DNA of 64,000 bases, taken from positions 62,001 through 126,000 of the forward strand of contig JAWPHD010005601.1 in NCBI GenBank assembly GCA_037043455.1, in the 5' to 3' direction. Both the position numbers and the translations under genes were made by a program. The stretch is from Cyrtodaria siliqua (lineage: Eukaryota; Mollusca; Bivalvia; Adapedonta; Hiatellidae). The notes below the pieces were generated by a model. That model was given only the letters and a program-made list of their open reading frames with translations, was not told the origin of the DNA and did not search any database. Position 1 is the stretch's first letter; every line of letters starts with the position of its first letter. This document shows positions 48,705 through 59,439 of this stretch, one piece after another.

Positions 48705-49255
48705 TACTTCATGACATCTAACTTCATCACTTCTAACTTTATTACCTCTAACTTCACGACTTATTAACTTCTAACTTCATCACTTCTAACTTCATCACTT
48801 CAAACTTCATCACTTCTAACTTCAAGACTTCTAAATTTACGACTTATTAACTTCTAACTTCCTGACTTTGCATTGCTTGAAAGTCATGAATTTGGAAGTA
48901 ATGAAGTTGGAAGTCATGAAGTTAGAAGACATAAAGTTAGAAGTAATGAAGTTAGAAGTCACGAAGTTAGAAGTAATGCAGTTGGAAGTCTTGAAGTTAG
49001 AAGTCATGAAATTTAGAAGTCATGAAGTTGGAAGTCATGAAGTTGGAAGTAATAAAGTTAGAAGAAATGAAGTTAAAAGTCACGAAATTAGAAGTAATGC
49101 AGTTGGAAGTCTTGAAGTTGGAAGTCATGAAATTTAGAAGTAATGCAGTTGGAAGTCTTGAAGTTGGAAGTAAATAAGTTAGAAGTAATGAAGTCAGAAG
49201 CCATTAAGTCGTGAAGTAAGAAGTAATGAAATAATGAAGTAAGGAAGTCAGAAGT
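48705..49255. repeat. 15-bp minisatellite with an internal inversion
   Basis: 48705-48865 holds units of ACTTCTAACTTCATC. From about 48870 to 49255 the units are the complement, GAAGTTAGAAGTCAT. The polarity switches at about 48865. The 15-bp unit keeps frame, so a repetitive ORF (VMKLE repeats) appears; it is an artefact. Confidence 0.9.
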
Positions 49256-49259
49256 CCCT

Positions 49260-50500
49260 CCAGGGCTTCCGAAAGATGCCGTTGCTTTTCAGTGCGGTGG
49301 ACATGTTGTAGGTATATTGTTGAATGTCACCGACGGCTGCTAATTCAAAAGCGTGGGAGGGGGGGTGTTGGGGGGAGTGGGGGTGAGGGAGGAACATTGT
49401 GAAACTCGCAACAAGTTATTGACCTGTAGAGCTAAAACTAGTGACTTTGCGCATGGTGTTGGTACAAATTAACGTAACCCGACCTCGTGACCATTTTATG
49501 GGTTTATTTTATAGGAAAAAAAGTTTAAGTGTATCTTTTAAAACATATAAGTTGCAGACATGAGTTTTTCAGTGATAAGTAAGAAACATGTTGTATTTGA
49601 CATAATATATGTATAAGCATTTCTTTTGAAGGCGGAAAATGCGCAAGGATAGCTAAAATAAGAACTAAAACATATTTAGATATTTTAATATCGTAATATA
49701 AAGATATTTATTAGCAAGCTCAGCTCGGGTCGCAAAGCGACGCGCGCGCAAGCGAGCTCCACGCTAACACGAGTACGAAAAAAAAAATGGAAAAAAGTCA
49801 AAACACAGTTAACTCCCTTGTTAAGGGGAGGTCATGGCTATATTTATTCCAAACGCAGTTAACTCCCAACTCTGTTTGGTATCCGGCCCTCCTCTAGTCC
49901 ATCCAGTTGGCCGGTTATCAGACTTCATCGTTAATGTGACGTCATTAGGTAAACATTTATAAAATAATATTACCAGCTGAGAGTCAAGGTAACGGTATTT
50001 CTACCTAAACTTTAAAATCTACTGCAGTATCGATAATCTAAAACGCAATGTTTAAATGAAAACGCATCGCACTTTAGTGATATAGATAGATGTTACGGTA
50101 AAGTCAGTGGGTGAGGACATTTTAACCACTGCAGTCTGCTGTTGCCAAGTTTCCAAAAAATGTGCGCGTTTTTATTTAGAACTCACATGTTGAACGGTGC
50201 TTAAAGATTCAATTATTGACGCCCAATTATTTTTATTAAGTTCTTAAAAATGGAGAGAGGGAGTGATCAGAGTATGTTAAAAGGGCCCCGGGCGGCAGAG
50301 TATGTTTTGGTCCCACTCCATCCCCCGCCTCCCGCCCCCACAATATTTTGCCAGAATTATGCGTGAATCACCCCCCAGCACCCTCCCCCCACCCGAAAAA
50401 AACAAACAACAGTGTTTCGAAATTTTAGTCCAGTGGTAAAAAAATTCATTTTAATTAAGAAAAAATAAATATGTACCTGTGTTTAATCGGTGAATAAAAT
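49260..50500. other. No gene seen
   Basis: G-rich tract at 49355-49395, C-rich tract at 50325-50400, otherwise AT-rich without a supported ORF. Confidence 0.5.
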
Positions 50501-50527
50501 ACAGTTAGGAGTTCGGATGGATGCGTA

Positions 50528-50570
50528 GTAATTAAATCACGAGTGCGTTAGCGCGAGTGATTAAATTACT
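50528..50570. repeat. Short imperfect palindrome
   Basis: GTAATTAAATCACGAG and, inverted, GTAATTTAATCACTCG around a TGCGTTAG centre. It could form a cruciform; no role known. Confidence 0.8.
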
Positions 50571-50819
50571 CACATCGGAACGATTCTATTTGATTCTAAC
50601 ACAACAATAACCCCATTGTTCACTCTCTTGTGGGGTCACTATATACTATCTCGGAGGTCAAGGTAATCAGGCTGCTATGTTTACAGGTTGTTTCATTGGG
50701 TGCCCCCGTATGCAAAGTTCTGCGCGGTACAATATGACAAACAAATCAGTCATAGCTCATGTCATATAGCTTGCGCTGTATGACGTCAAACGTTCTCAGC
50801 TTGTTCAAGATGCTTAGGG

Positions 50820-51060
50820 CATTCTTAAAAATGTATTTGTTTGCTGTTTCCCGACCCAGGATTTTATAAGTGGGTAGGTAGGTAGGTGATTTTTTTTTGC
50901 CAAAGACAGTAAAAAATCGTTAGAAATTAAAGAAAAATGTACAAAAATCAGTAAAAAATAAAAAAAGATGTTAAAGAATTGCTATAAAAAGTTTTGGGTA
51001 GGGCCCTTTATGGTGGGTAGGTAGGGAAACAGCAAACCAACATTTTTTTATGGTCGGCCT
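50820..51060. mobile_element. Small MITE, about 240 bp
   Basis: Inverted ends share AAAAATGT...GTTTGCTGTTTCCC (50827-50853 and inverted 51030-51055). The inner part holds GTAGGTAGGTAGG on one side and GGTAGGTAGGG on the other. Confidence 0.55.
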
Positions 51061-52400
51061 TATTAATGTTATATGTACTGATGCATATGATGGGTTTATA
51101 TCGGGTGTGTATGTGCAAGGTTTGGGAGCATGGCAGCTTTGTTGTAATTAACATTTCATTAAAATTACTGTTGAGTTTGTCTTCGTGACGTATATATACC
51201 AGGTGATGTCATGTAACGTGACGCTTCAAACGGATGAAATATACGCGGGGAATTAATGGAACAGCTGTATTTTATCGTAGAATGACATACTGTGGTCTCT
51301 CTTCTTTGTGTATATGAAAGACTGCGCAGGTCGTGTTAGAATTAATGTTAAAAATAGAAAAATACATGATAATCCAGCCAGGAGACAACAGTTAGAAAAT
51401 ACACTTGTACTCTGGTGAAAATGAGCATATACACAAATATCATAAATATACACAACTAAACGCATATCCACTGGATTATTTTATTGTTTAAAATAAAAAT
51501 AATAATGCCATAAGAAACAAGACAGGAAAGAATGATAGAAATTTTCTAAGTTCAAGGCCCGAAACACAGATTAAAATGCACATGTTATACTTCATATTGA
51601 CTAACCGATTATAACTGGTTACATCCAATCAATGGTAACCAATTATCCATTGTAAGTGTCAACCGATTGCCCATCACTAGTAACATATAATTTGGATCTT
51701 GATACCTCGTTTTTGCAGCTTATAAGCACAATTTTGAAAAAATTATATATGCGTCTAATTTCGAATACTTTTCAGTTTATGGAGCTAGTTGCTTAAGCTG
51801 GTGTGACTGAATAAAAAATGGCTATTCTGTGGTCTAAACTGATATTTTATCTTTCTTGCACTATTTATGATTTTATCATTACCAACCTCCCAAGGCACAT
51901 TATTATTGATACTATAACAACAGGTAAATAATGTGTATTTAAGAATTGATTCACTAATTTTCGGTATTCCTGTGGTTTTAAAAACGGTAATGTTTGGCAA
52001 ATTTACCATAAATGCAAAGTGAATGGGAAATTTACCGTGAAGCTAATTATGGTAAAGTTGCCATTCACTACCATCGTTCAAACCGCAATATTTACATTTC
52101 TATTGCATTGACCTTAAATGAAACACATTTATGTGCTGCATTTAACTTCCCAGTGAAATAACGCTTTTACGTTTTGGGCAGAGCTAAAGCAAACAAGGTA
52201 TAGTTTATTCGTTTGATTAACTTGAGAACTGTCACCAAAGTACATAAAAGGAGTAAATTCAATATTTCGATATTTTTACGAGTTATGAAAAAGATAAGCT
52301 AGTTTAAATTTAGCGATGCATAGCCTGACGAAAGATCTAAATATTGAATTAAATCCTTAAAAAATCAATTATTCAATGGATTCATCTAGTTTTTCTTTTG
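51060..52400. other. No gene seen; left boundary of the Maverick not found
   Basis: AT-rich, no supported ORF. A short inverted pair around AAATATTGAATT lies at 52255-52350. The left terminal repeat of the Maverick element is not in this window. Confidence 0.45.
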
Positions 52401-52414
52401 CTTGACTCCAGTAC

Positions 52415-53132
52415 ATGCTTGTTAATATCCCTGTCATGGATCATGGCAGCTTTGTTGTGCTAATTTTCAAATCAGGTGGTGATGATGGTCGGGTAGTTAT
52501 TAATACATTAATTTTGTGGATATCTAAAATGATATTTAACTCAGATGGTTTAAGTTATGTAATGACAAATCACATGACAACAACAAGATGGTCTTATCTT
52601 CGTGAAATGATACAAGAAAGGGGAAGTACTCAACTAACAGAAACTGTATTTAGAATAAGGCTGGAGTCAAAAGTCCAAAACATGTTTTTGTTTATCCACA
52701 AAGGTCAGACAAGAGTTCTTCTCAAACACAAAATCCTCATCTTTTGGATACGTTTAAGCTCAATGCTGCAGATGCTAATTGTTATTTACAATCAGCTAAA
52801 TTAGAAGTTGGAAACGGAGTTTATTATCCGGAAACCGAATATAGTTAAGCTAATATCATAAGAATATTCAGAGATGTTATTAATTATTCTTACAAGCAAA
52901 ATGATAAAAACACTGGAACTTTACTCAATGTGGGTAATTTTAAAAATCAACCGGAATGATATATTTCGATTTGAGTTACAAGAGAATTGAAGTCAGTGTT
53001 GATCCAAAACACCTAAGATTGAGATATAAACTAAACAACGTTCCTACCGCTAGATATAAAGTTTATACTCTGCTTCTCTATGAAGAAGATGTAGTTATTG
53101 ATACCGTTGGAAATGGACTAGTTATTGTTTAA
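52415..53132 (+). pseudogene. Capsid-like protein, C-terminal region (Maverick)
   Basis: Three short open stretches in shifted frames end in TAA at 53130-53132. The last part reads HLRLRYKLNNVPTARYKV and ends in a VIDTVGNGLVIV stretch. The position just upstream of the pX-like gene and the beta-rich composition fit the end of a double-jelly-roll major capsid protein. That identity is an inference. Several frameshifts and one in-frame stop are present. Confidence 0.5.
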
Positions 53133-53149
53133 TCTAACTTATAATATAT

Positions 53150-53995
53150 ATGACTTACGTAAATTATACAGTAAATTTAACAGATAAGCAAAAACAGAGT
53201 TTAGAGAGGGCTTATGAGGATATGAGTGAATTAACACTCAGGTTAAAAAATAACCAACTAACTGGGAATTTTCCTTTGCTACTAACAGCTACTCAGATTA
53301 ACAATATTACCAAAGCTAAATCTGGTGGACGGGGATTAGACATAAATATATCAAAATCGCAGAAAAAATGGAGTTTTTTTAGGCGCATTAGCTGGTTTGT
53401 TAACTAAAACATATTACCAACAGTTGCTAGATTTGCTCCAAAGATATTAGGACCTCCAGCAACAGGGGCACTTAGTGGACTGGCAAGTACTGGAATTGAT
53501 AAAATATTTGGAAATGGAATGATAACTGTTTCTGCTGATAAAAAACAAACACTTTTAAAATCAAATAAATTAACACTTGCACAAAAAAACAAATTCAAAA
53601 GGTTGCTGCACTATTAAACTAACACAAAAACAACTACAAGACGTACTGGCATGTGCTTCTAGTAATAAAATGGTAACTGTTCCCAGTGATAAAAAGCAGC
53701 AAGACTTCTCGCATCAAATAAATTAACAGCTGCACAAAAAAATAAAATAGCAAAGTCAAAAGGTCATTGCCCTGTTAAACTAACTAAAAAACAACTGCAG
53801 GACGGAGGATTTCTTGGGCTTCTTGCATCATTAGGAATTCCGTTGATCTGATCTCTTATTAGCGGCTTAACTAAAAAAGGTTTGCAAGTAGATAGAAGAG
53901 GACAAGGACTAAGAATTGATTATGTAAATGGTTTACAAGTAGACTCACAAATGAGACCATATAGAAGTATCCCATTTGTAATTTCTTTTTTTAAA
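53150..53995 (+). pseudogene. pX-like minor capsid or core protein (Maverick), with internal repeat
   Basis: The first ORF (53150-53407) has NLTDKQKQSLERAYEDMSE and SGGRGLDINISKSQ. After a frameshift a hydrophobic Ala/Gly-rich stretch follows near 53400-53520. A second, related block with KLTKKQLQDGGFLGLLASLG lies near 53780-53850. The words LTAAQKNKI and SDKKQ occur twice, pointing to an internal duplication. This architecture resembles the adenovirus pX-like proteins of adintoviruses. Not functional in this state. Confidence 0.45.
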
Positions 53996-54018
53996 AATGA
54001 ACCTATCTCTTAGTTATA

Positions 54019-54405
54019 ATGAAATGGGTTAAGCAGCTAGGTATACAAAAATTCAGTGGTGTGTACAGCAAAAACAAATTACCGAAAACACCAAATAAAC
54101 AAAAACCTGGTATTATTAATCTTGATGATCATACTGGACCTGGTACACACTGGACTTGTTACTATGATAAATATTACTTCGATCCGTTTGGTCTGAGCCC
54201 ACCAAAACAAGTTCTGGCGTTTATATCTAATATAAAATACAACATAAAACGAGTGTCTTGTGCGGATATTTCTGTTTGAATGTACTTGTCAAAAAGTTGC
54301 AAGAAGGAAATAGTACGTATGATATATTCTTTAAAAATTATTAAAACCTTACAAACCAGTAGAAAATAAAAACATCATAAAATCATATTTTGTAAACGAA
54401 GTTTA
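54019..54405 (+). pseudogene. Adenain-like cysteine protease (Maverick PRO)
   Basis: The ORF 54019-54279 has NLDDHTGPGTHWTCYY with the catalytic His and YFDPFGLSPP with the Asp region, the pattern of the adenovirus-type C5 protease used to mature the capsid. After 54279 the frame is lost. The segment with the catalytic Cys (QxxxSxxCGxY type) is not readable, so the gene is broken at its active site. Confidence 0.75.
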
Positions 54406-54422
54406 ATCTTATCATAGTATAT

Positions 54423-54904
54423 ATGAGTTATTGCATAAAAGAAAAAAAGGTTACTGAAAATGTTGATTCTAAATATGTTTTAGCAAAAAATGGTAGAAAA
54501 ATGTTAAGAGCAACTTGTACATCTTGTGGTATTACTAAAACAAAGTTTGTTAAAAACACAGAAGATGGTAATATTGATATTCACAAAGCTATGCTTCCTC
54601 TGTTACCTAAAAATGGGTTAACAATTCCTGGTTATAAATATTGTGGTCCTGGTAATCCACTTGATAGCGGAGAACCGGTAAATGAATTAGATGCTGTTTG
54701 TAAAGACCATGATTATTGTTATGATGAAAATCCTAGTAATAAATCAATGTGTGATAAAACATGCTTGCTGGTTTAAAATCTAGTAAGTCTAAAACTATTG
54801 GAGAAAAGATGGCTAAAAGTTTGATAGTAAAACCAGTTATTAGTACAAAATATAAACTTGGTCTGGAAACTCAAACTACTAGAAAAGGCGTTGAAATGGA
54901 CTGA
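54423..54904 (+). pseudogene. PLA2-domain capsid protein (Maverick)
   Basis: The ORF 54423-54776 has two N-terminal CxxC-like pairs (ATCTSCG) and a parvovirus-type phospholipase A2 core: YCGPGNPLD (calcium loop) and [12 protein letters not shown] (catalytic His-Asp). Such domains help virions leave the endosome in related viruses. A one-base loss near 54765 shifts the frame; the tail continues to 54904. Confidence 0.7.
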
Positions 54905-55348
54905 CAAGTTAGCAGATGAACTTCATAAGCCTATATGAAGAAAGTTCACTCAACGCCGTGTGATTGTTAATGAAATTAATAAAATATGGTCTGCTGACTT
55001 GGTTGATATGAAATCGTTTTCAAAGTATAATAAAGGTACTAAATACTTGCTTACTGTTCTTGACGTGTTTAGTAAATTTGCTTGGGTTGTGCCGGTTCCA
55101 AATAAAACTGGTTTAGAAATTACTAAAGCTTTCCAAAAAATCATAAGTATGGGAAGACAATGTAAATTGCTGTGGGTTGACCAGGAAGTAGAATTTTACA
55201 ATAAAATATTCAAGCAGTTCCTTGTTGATAATAATATCGAAATGTATCACACTTTTAATTTCGGAAAAGCAGTAGTAATTGAACGATTTAAACGGACATT
55301 AAAAGAAATGATGTGGAAATATTTTACAGCTAACAATACAAATACACA
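54899..55348 (+). pseudogene. Maverick integrase, N-terminal and catalytic part
   Basis: A retroviral-type (rve, DDE) integrase: first Asp in IWSADLVDM, second Asp in LLWVDQEVEFYN, Glu in GKAVVIERFKRTLKEM. The DDE triad itself is intact. An in-frame TGA lies upstream near 54937. The reading frame is cut at about 55348 by the Penelope-like insertion and resumes at 59440. Confidence 0.85.
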
Positions 55349-55559
55349 TTAAAAAGAAATACAAAAAGATCGGACAGGGAAAGTAGCATTCAAGGAGGAC
55401 AGTCAACCACAAAACACAGAAACAAACACGCAAACAGACAAACAAGAAGGCAAAGGCAATATTAAATGCAAAAGACAACACAAACACAAAAGGGTTGACA
55501 ATAGGGCTACCGCCTTGGAACGGTCAGTGGCAAAGTGGACCACTGGGGGTTTAAACCGC

Positions 55560-56297
55560 AAGTCCACATAGTATAATTGTATAAACTACCGTTAATAAAA
55601 AACGCTTTAATATTATTACATGCCAAATGTAGTATTTTCTCTAGCGAATGTTTTTTGAATAAGAGAAATTAGCTTGTCTAGAATAAGGTGAAGTGGTAAG
55701 GTTGTATATAGTGTAGAGAAATCATAAGTGCTAATTGATAAAACTTGACCTTTATTGAAAATTTTATCCAGAACGTCTCCTGAATTTTTTATAGACCAAA
55801 ATAAACTAATCCCAGAGTTTTCATAAGTTTTATCACAATATAGTTTAACGTGATCTTTAACGGCAGTAAGACAAGAAGTTAAAAGTTTGGAGATGTTTGT
55901 TGTGGTGCAGGCACTAGAATTAGAAATAAAGCGAGCCTTATATGGATTTTTATGTAATTAAGGAATCCAGTACATGGTAGGCAGTTTATTTTGCTTATCG
56001 TTTACACCAGCCTTGAAAGTAGTGCACCGAGTGATATGTGCGGAAACAACATCAGCCTCAGTAGAATTAACTGGAGTATACGAATTGGTGCTGCCGAGTA
56101 CCAGAGATAAAACATTGACGTAATGTAGGCGTCAAACAATAATTACATTATTAGCTGCTTTATCTGCAGGAACTAAAACAAATTTATTATGAAATTCCTG
56201 AATTCCCGATTTTAAATTACGAAAGGAAAACCTAGGTCTCGGAGGAAGTAAAGAGGGCATTATACAAGTTAATACGTGTATCTATAATTTTCAGAAT
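55560..56297 (-). pseudogene. Naiad RT N-terminal part, copy 2, frameshifted
   Basis: Continues the ORF of 57890-56298 after a TAA (TCA in copy 1) and a 5-base deletion near 56260. Readable motifs: PADKAANNVIIV-TGA, LPTMYWIP and an RT motif A region near 55700. It stops at the deletion junction at 55559, before the catalytic YLDD. Confidence 0.75.
56132..56134 (-). other. In-frame TGA no. 3 (candidate Sec), copy 2
   Basis: Same context as in copy 1 (VIIV-TGA-RLHYV), within the shifted local frame. Confidence 0.65.
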
Positions 56298-57890
56298 TTA
56301 CTTTTTCCAAGTAGAAAGTGAGTTTGGGTCCGCATGTTCTCTACGACACCATTTGATACTAAAATCTTCAATGGAGTGGGCGATCTGGGCACGACAGGCA
56401 TTAACATCAATAGTTGAAGGTAATCTATATTTAGGACCTTTCGAAAACAAATGCCGAATACGTTTATCAATAATATCAAAATTACCAGTGATGACATGAC
56501 CTGCCGAAGCATAGCAAAATTTGTATGTGTTGCATTCACATTCCTTAGGAGTATTATGTACTATATCAAGGTCAGAAACTATTTTGTTATAGTTGAAAAT
56601 AATATTTCTAATTGGCTTTTTATACTTATAACAAATTACAGGACTTTCGGAATTTTTGAAATATTTTGGGATAGAATCAACTACATGAGTATCTCGAAAA
56701 ATACTAGGCATGTCAATGAAATCAATACCTTTATTAATATATAGTAGTTTTAGAAAATGCCTGACGTGATCAGACTCCTTGTCAATATGGGGTCGGAGAA
56801 CATGTTGTGTATAGCTTTGAACTATGGAAGCAGTGTTATACAAGGGATCTGTACGAATGAAAATTTTGTCGGCTTCCTCGTCAATCAACTTTAGTGATGA
56901 AATGGACAAAGAGGTAAGCCGTGAAAGCATAGAGTGCTTTCCAGACTGTTTAAAAATAGTATGTAAATCAGCGACAGATATAATTACTCGCGATTTACGT
57001 TTGATGTTACCATTACGCCTAATACCATGAGACCTATATTTACGCTTACGAATAGAAAATATAGAAAAAATGTCAATATTAGGATCTTTAGAAATATTTC
57101 CTTCTTGATAAATATTGTCATTAAGGCCGAGTGGATAAGGTGTCTGTAAGTTTTTCATCCACTTAAGTTCTGCAATATGTCTAGCTTTTATTTTAAAGCT
57201 TTTAGTAGCATCATTATCAAAAAATATATATTCAACCGGTTGAACAGTTACGTTATTAAAATTATGACCTGACTGACGAAAGTGTTGGTACAAGTAATTT
57301 TTTAACTTTTTAGGATTACTTGCATTATATTTGTGTTCACGAAATCGAACTTTTAAGGATCGACCTGTTTGTCCAACATATTGTATACCGCAACTTGGTG
57401 CATTTCAAGTCAGAACATAAATGACGTGAGAAGTACGTCAATCAACATTTGAAGCCAGGCATACATTAAACAATCGACCATTAACAGCCGATTTAATGGT
57501 GGACTTGCATGATAAATAATTGCAACAACTGCACCTCTTAGTATTGCACTTATTAATAGAGGGAAACACCCTGCGCCGTGAATGAACTAAATGATTTCTA
57601 AAAGGAGACTTTAGATGGTATTTCCTCAAAACAGGTGATCGTAGAGGAGTAACGGAAACTTTTGAGCCATTATTAAAAATCCTAGTAATATTATTCGAAG
57701 GAACATGAAACGAGGTTGCCGAATGAAGATTTAAAGGTGGAAGGCGTACATATGGTTTAGTTGTAAGAAATGAAGAGTAATTTTGTGGACTTTGTATTGA
57801 TGACGCAGAGTGTAAACGAAGAGATGAAAGATTTATTTTTAAAGTTTTAACTAATAGACTCATAATTGTTAATTTGGAGAGAAATACCAT
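56298..57890 (-). pseudogene. Naiad N-terminal half: Cys-rich region, GIY-YIG, CxC linker, copy 2
   Basis: 531 codons in one frame, open apart from two TGA codons (151 and 162). Basic N-terminus (to about 120), CNTKRCSCCNYLSC (about 125-138), TGA-RTSHVIYVLT-TGA, GIY-YIG core QYVGQTGRS near 170, then a long linker with PKECECNTYKFCYASAGHVI near 450, the CxC motif of Naiad/Chlamys elements. An upstream in-frame TAA supports the ATG at 57890, which copy 1 shares (24123). That 1.6 kb stayed open except at two Cys-equivalent TGAs is the main argument for recoding. It ends in TAA where copy 1 has TCA. Confidence 0.85.
57405..57440 (-). other. In-frame TGA nos. 1 and 2 (candidate Sec), copy 2
   Basis: TGA at 57438-57440 (SNVD-TGA-RTSHVIY) and 57405-57407 (VLT-TGA-NAPSCG), in frame with both the upstream and the downstream coding sequence. 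Confidence 0.8.
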
Positions 57891-58184
57891 TATGCGAAAA
57901 GCGAAATAAAGGCCAATTAATATTTATTAGAGATACGAAATAAAATCGTAACAAAGATCCATACGAAATAATATGAGTAAACTTACGGACTGTTAAAAGA
58001 GGTCCAAAACTCGACATCAGTGTATAATACAAGATAATGAGGAAAGTTTAGGAAACCCTAATAAAATGGGCCAAAATGTCGATCAGCACAAAACCTTCAA
58101 CGCGGTATATGAAACACGCGTGTTTAAGGAAAAAATGGATCAATGAATGTCATACAATCCCTGTAGGATGTAAAATAACAATAT

Positions 58185-58245
58185 TGATTGGATGTACGGG
58201 GAGACTTTTTACGGTCGCCACACGCACAAACAACACTATTGTGCA
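58185..58245. other. Short module shared with the 255-bp dispersed repeat
   Basis: GGGGAGACTTTTTACGGTCG then CCACACGCACAAACAACACTA resembles GGGGCGACTCTTTACGGCCG then CCACACAGCACTAAACAAACG in the 255-bp repeat (27477-27520, also near 10613 and 31545). Copy 1 ends just where this module would begin. Confidence 0.5.
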
Positions 58246-58737
58246 ATACAAAGAAATACAAAAAGATCGGACAGGGAAAGTAGCATTCAAGGAGGAAAGT
58301 CAACCACAAAACACAGAGACAAACACGCAAACAGACAAACAAGAAGGCAAAGGCAGTATTAAATGTAAAAGACAACACAAACACAAAAGGGTTGACAATA
58401 GGGCTACCGCCTTGGAACGGTCAGTGGCAAAGTAGGCCATTGTGGGTTTAAACAGGTTCTAGGGTGCACCTAACCTCACACTTACCCTATTGTCATCCCA
58501 TTAAAACAGGACAGTGTAAATAAAGAAATCCCCGCCATGATCTAATCTCTAACCAACAAGGCAGCATCAATAGGCAATATAAGTAAAACACAAATATGCT
58601 CGTGTAAATATGATGCAAAAAAACAACAAAAAAAACAAAAAACAATAGCCTAGAAAGCCACAATGAAGGTACTCAGTGACTTGGCAGAAGCCAGAGCAGT
58701 AAGAGAATAAATCATTAAGGGCACGACAAGAAAGATC

Positions 58738-58800
58738 ATGGACAAACATCAAACGCCACCGTCCCAATGGGCTTTAGGTAGGCGTCATCATAGGGTCCAT
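58738..58800 (-). promoter_or_regulatory. Candidate SECIS element, copy 2
   Basis: Basal helix ATGGAC/GTCCAT (6 of 6 pairs, 58795-58800 with 58738-58743), then quartet TGAT (58790-58787) against TGAT (58751-58748), then a helix of G.U, A-U, CGCC/GGCG, bulged U, ACC/GGT, then AAA (58775-58773) and an apical GCCCATTGGGAC. Compared with copy 1, a C-G pair has become U.G, so pairing is kept. The ORF stop TAA (58776-58774) overlaps the AAA. Confidence 0.7.
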
Positions 58801-59427
58801 AGCCTGTCTGGTCATCGTACAATTAAAGAGGAAAGCATAGTGGCGAACGGTAAAAGGGTCCACCACCAAGCATGCAGTACGTTGCAAAATGATAGGGGCA
58901 TAACCTCTTTTGATAAACTTGTTAACAAGTTTAACAAAGATAGTATGAAAGTGATCATGACGAAGAATCTTACGAAGTTTATAAATCACATCACCATAGA
59001 AGTCAGGTTGTGATAGTCCTTGTCGCAGAAGAGTCCTTAAATTACTCTTATATTTAGAAAGAAGATCAGGGTTACGATAACAAAATTTTGCAAAGGTTGT
59101 ACGAAGTTTATGGTTACGGTAACCCTGACTGAGTAACTTTTTAGTTATACAAAGATTACGAATATTAAAGTCCTCAACTCGAGTACAAGCTCTAGAAAAA
59201 CGAATGAGTTGAGACAGATACACCCCATAAGAAGTTGCTCGGGGAACATCCCCATCCAAGTGGGGATAATTAACAATGTCAAAATTAAAATCATCTCTCT
59301 TGTCATAGATTTTGCTAATTATTTTACCATAGTCAATCGAGAGATCTAAATCAAGAAAAGAAGCGTTATTATCAGATATATTTTCTTTATTAAGCTGAAG
59401 TTCTTTAGGATAAATATTATCAACCAT
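58774..59427 (-). pseudogene. Naiad RT C-terminal part in the pseudo-LTR, copy 2
   Basis: 217 codons, open. It covers the region after the catalytic YLDD: NASFLDLDLSI, then VPRATSYGVYLSQLIRFSRA and SQPDFYGDVIYKLRK, ending at TAA 58774-58776. It corresponds to codons 860-1080 of copy 1 at high identity. The ATG at 59427 is internal, not a true start. Confidence 0.85.
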
Positions 59428-59439
59428 AGTTGGAAAGAA

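Larger units (their letters stand above)
55349..59439 (-). mobile_element. Penelope-like retroelement, Naiad type, copy 2, inside the integrase
   Basis: A 4.09-kb insertion antisense to the Maverick. In sense order: a 5'-truncated partial copy made of the RT C-terminus, SECIS-like hairpin and 3' UTR (59439-58246); a short module; then a copy from the leader and ORF start (58245 on) to mid-RT (55559), which joins directly to the 3' UTR (55558-55349). The partial copy in front of a longer copy is the pseudo-LTR arrangement typical of Penelope-like elements. About 1.2 kb of the second copy (RT core to 3' UTR) is deleted. Confidence 0.85.

Noticed and set aside
48868..49137. Repetitive ORF of EVMKLEVMKLE type
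   Set aside because: Translation of a 15-bp minisatellite; no start context or conserved non-repeat part.
54935..54940. In-frame TGA upstream of the Maverick integrase as recoding
   Set aside because: The Maverick genes have many random breaks and no SECIS-like structure was seen nearby.
52415..55348. An active virus or complete Maverick
   Set aside because: Polymerase and packaging ATPase are absent and nearly all genes are broken.
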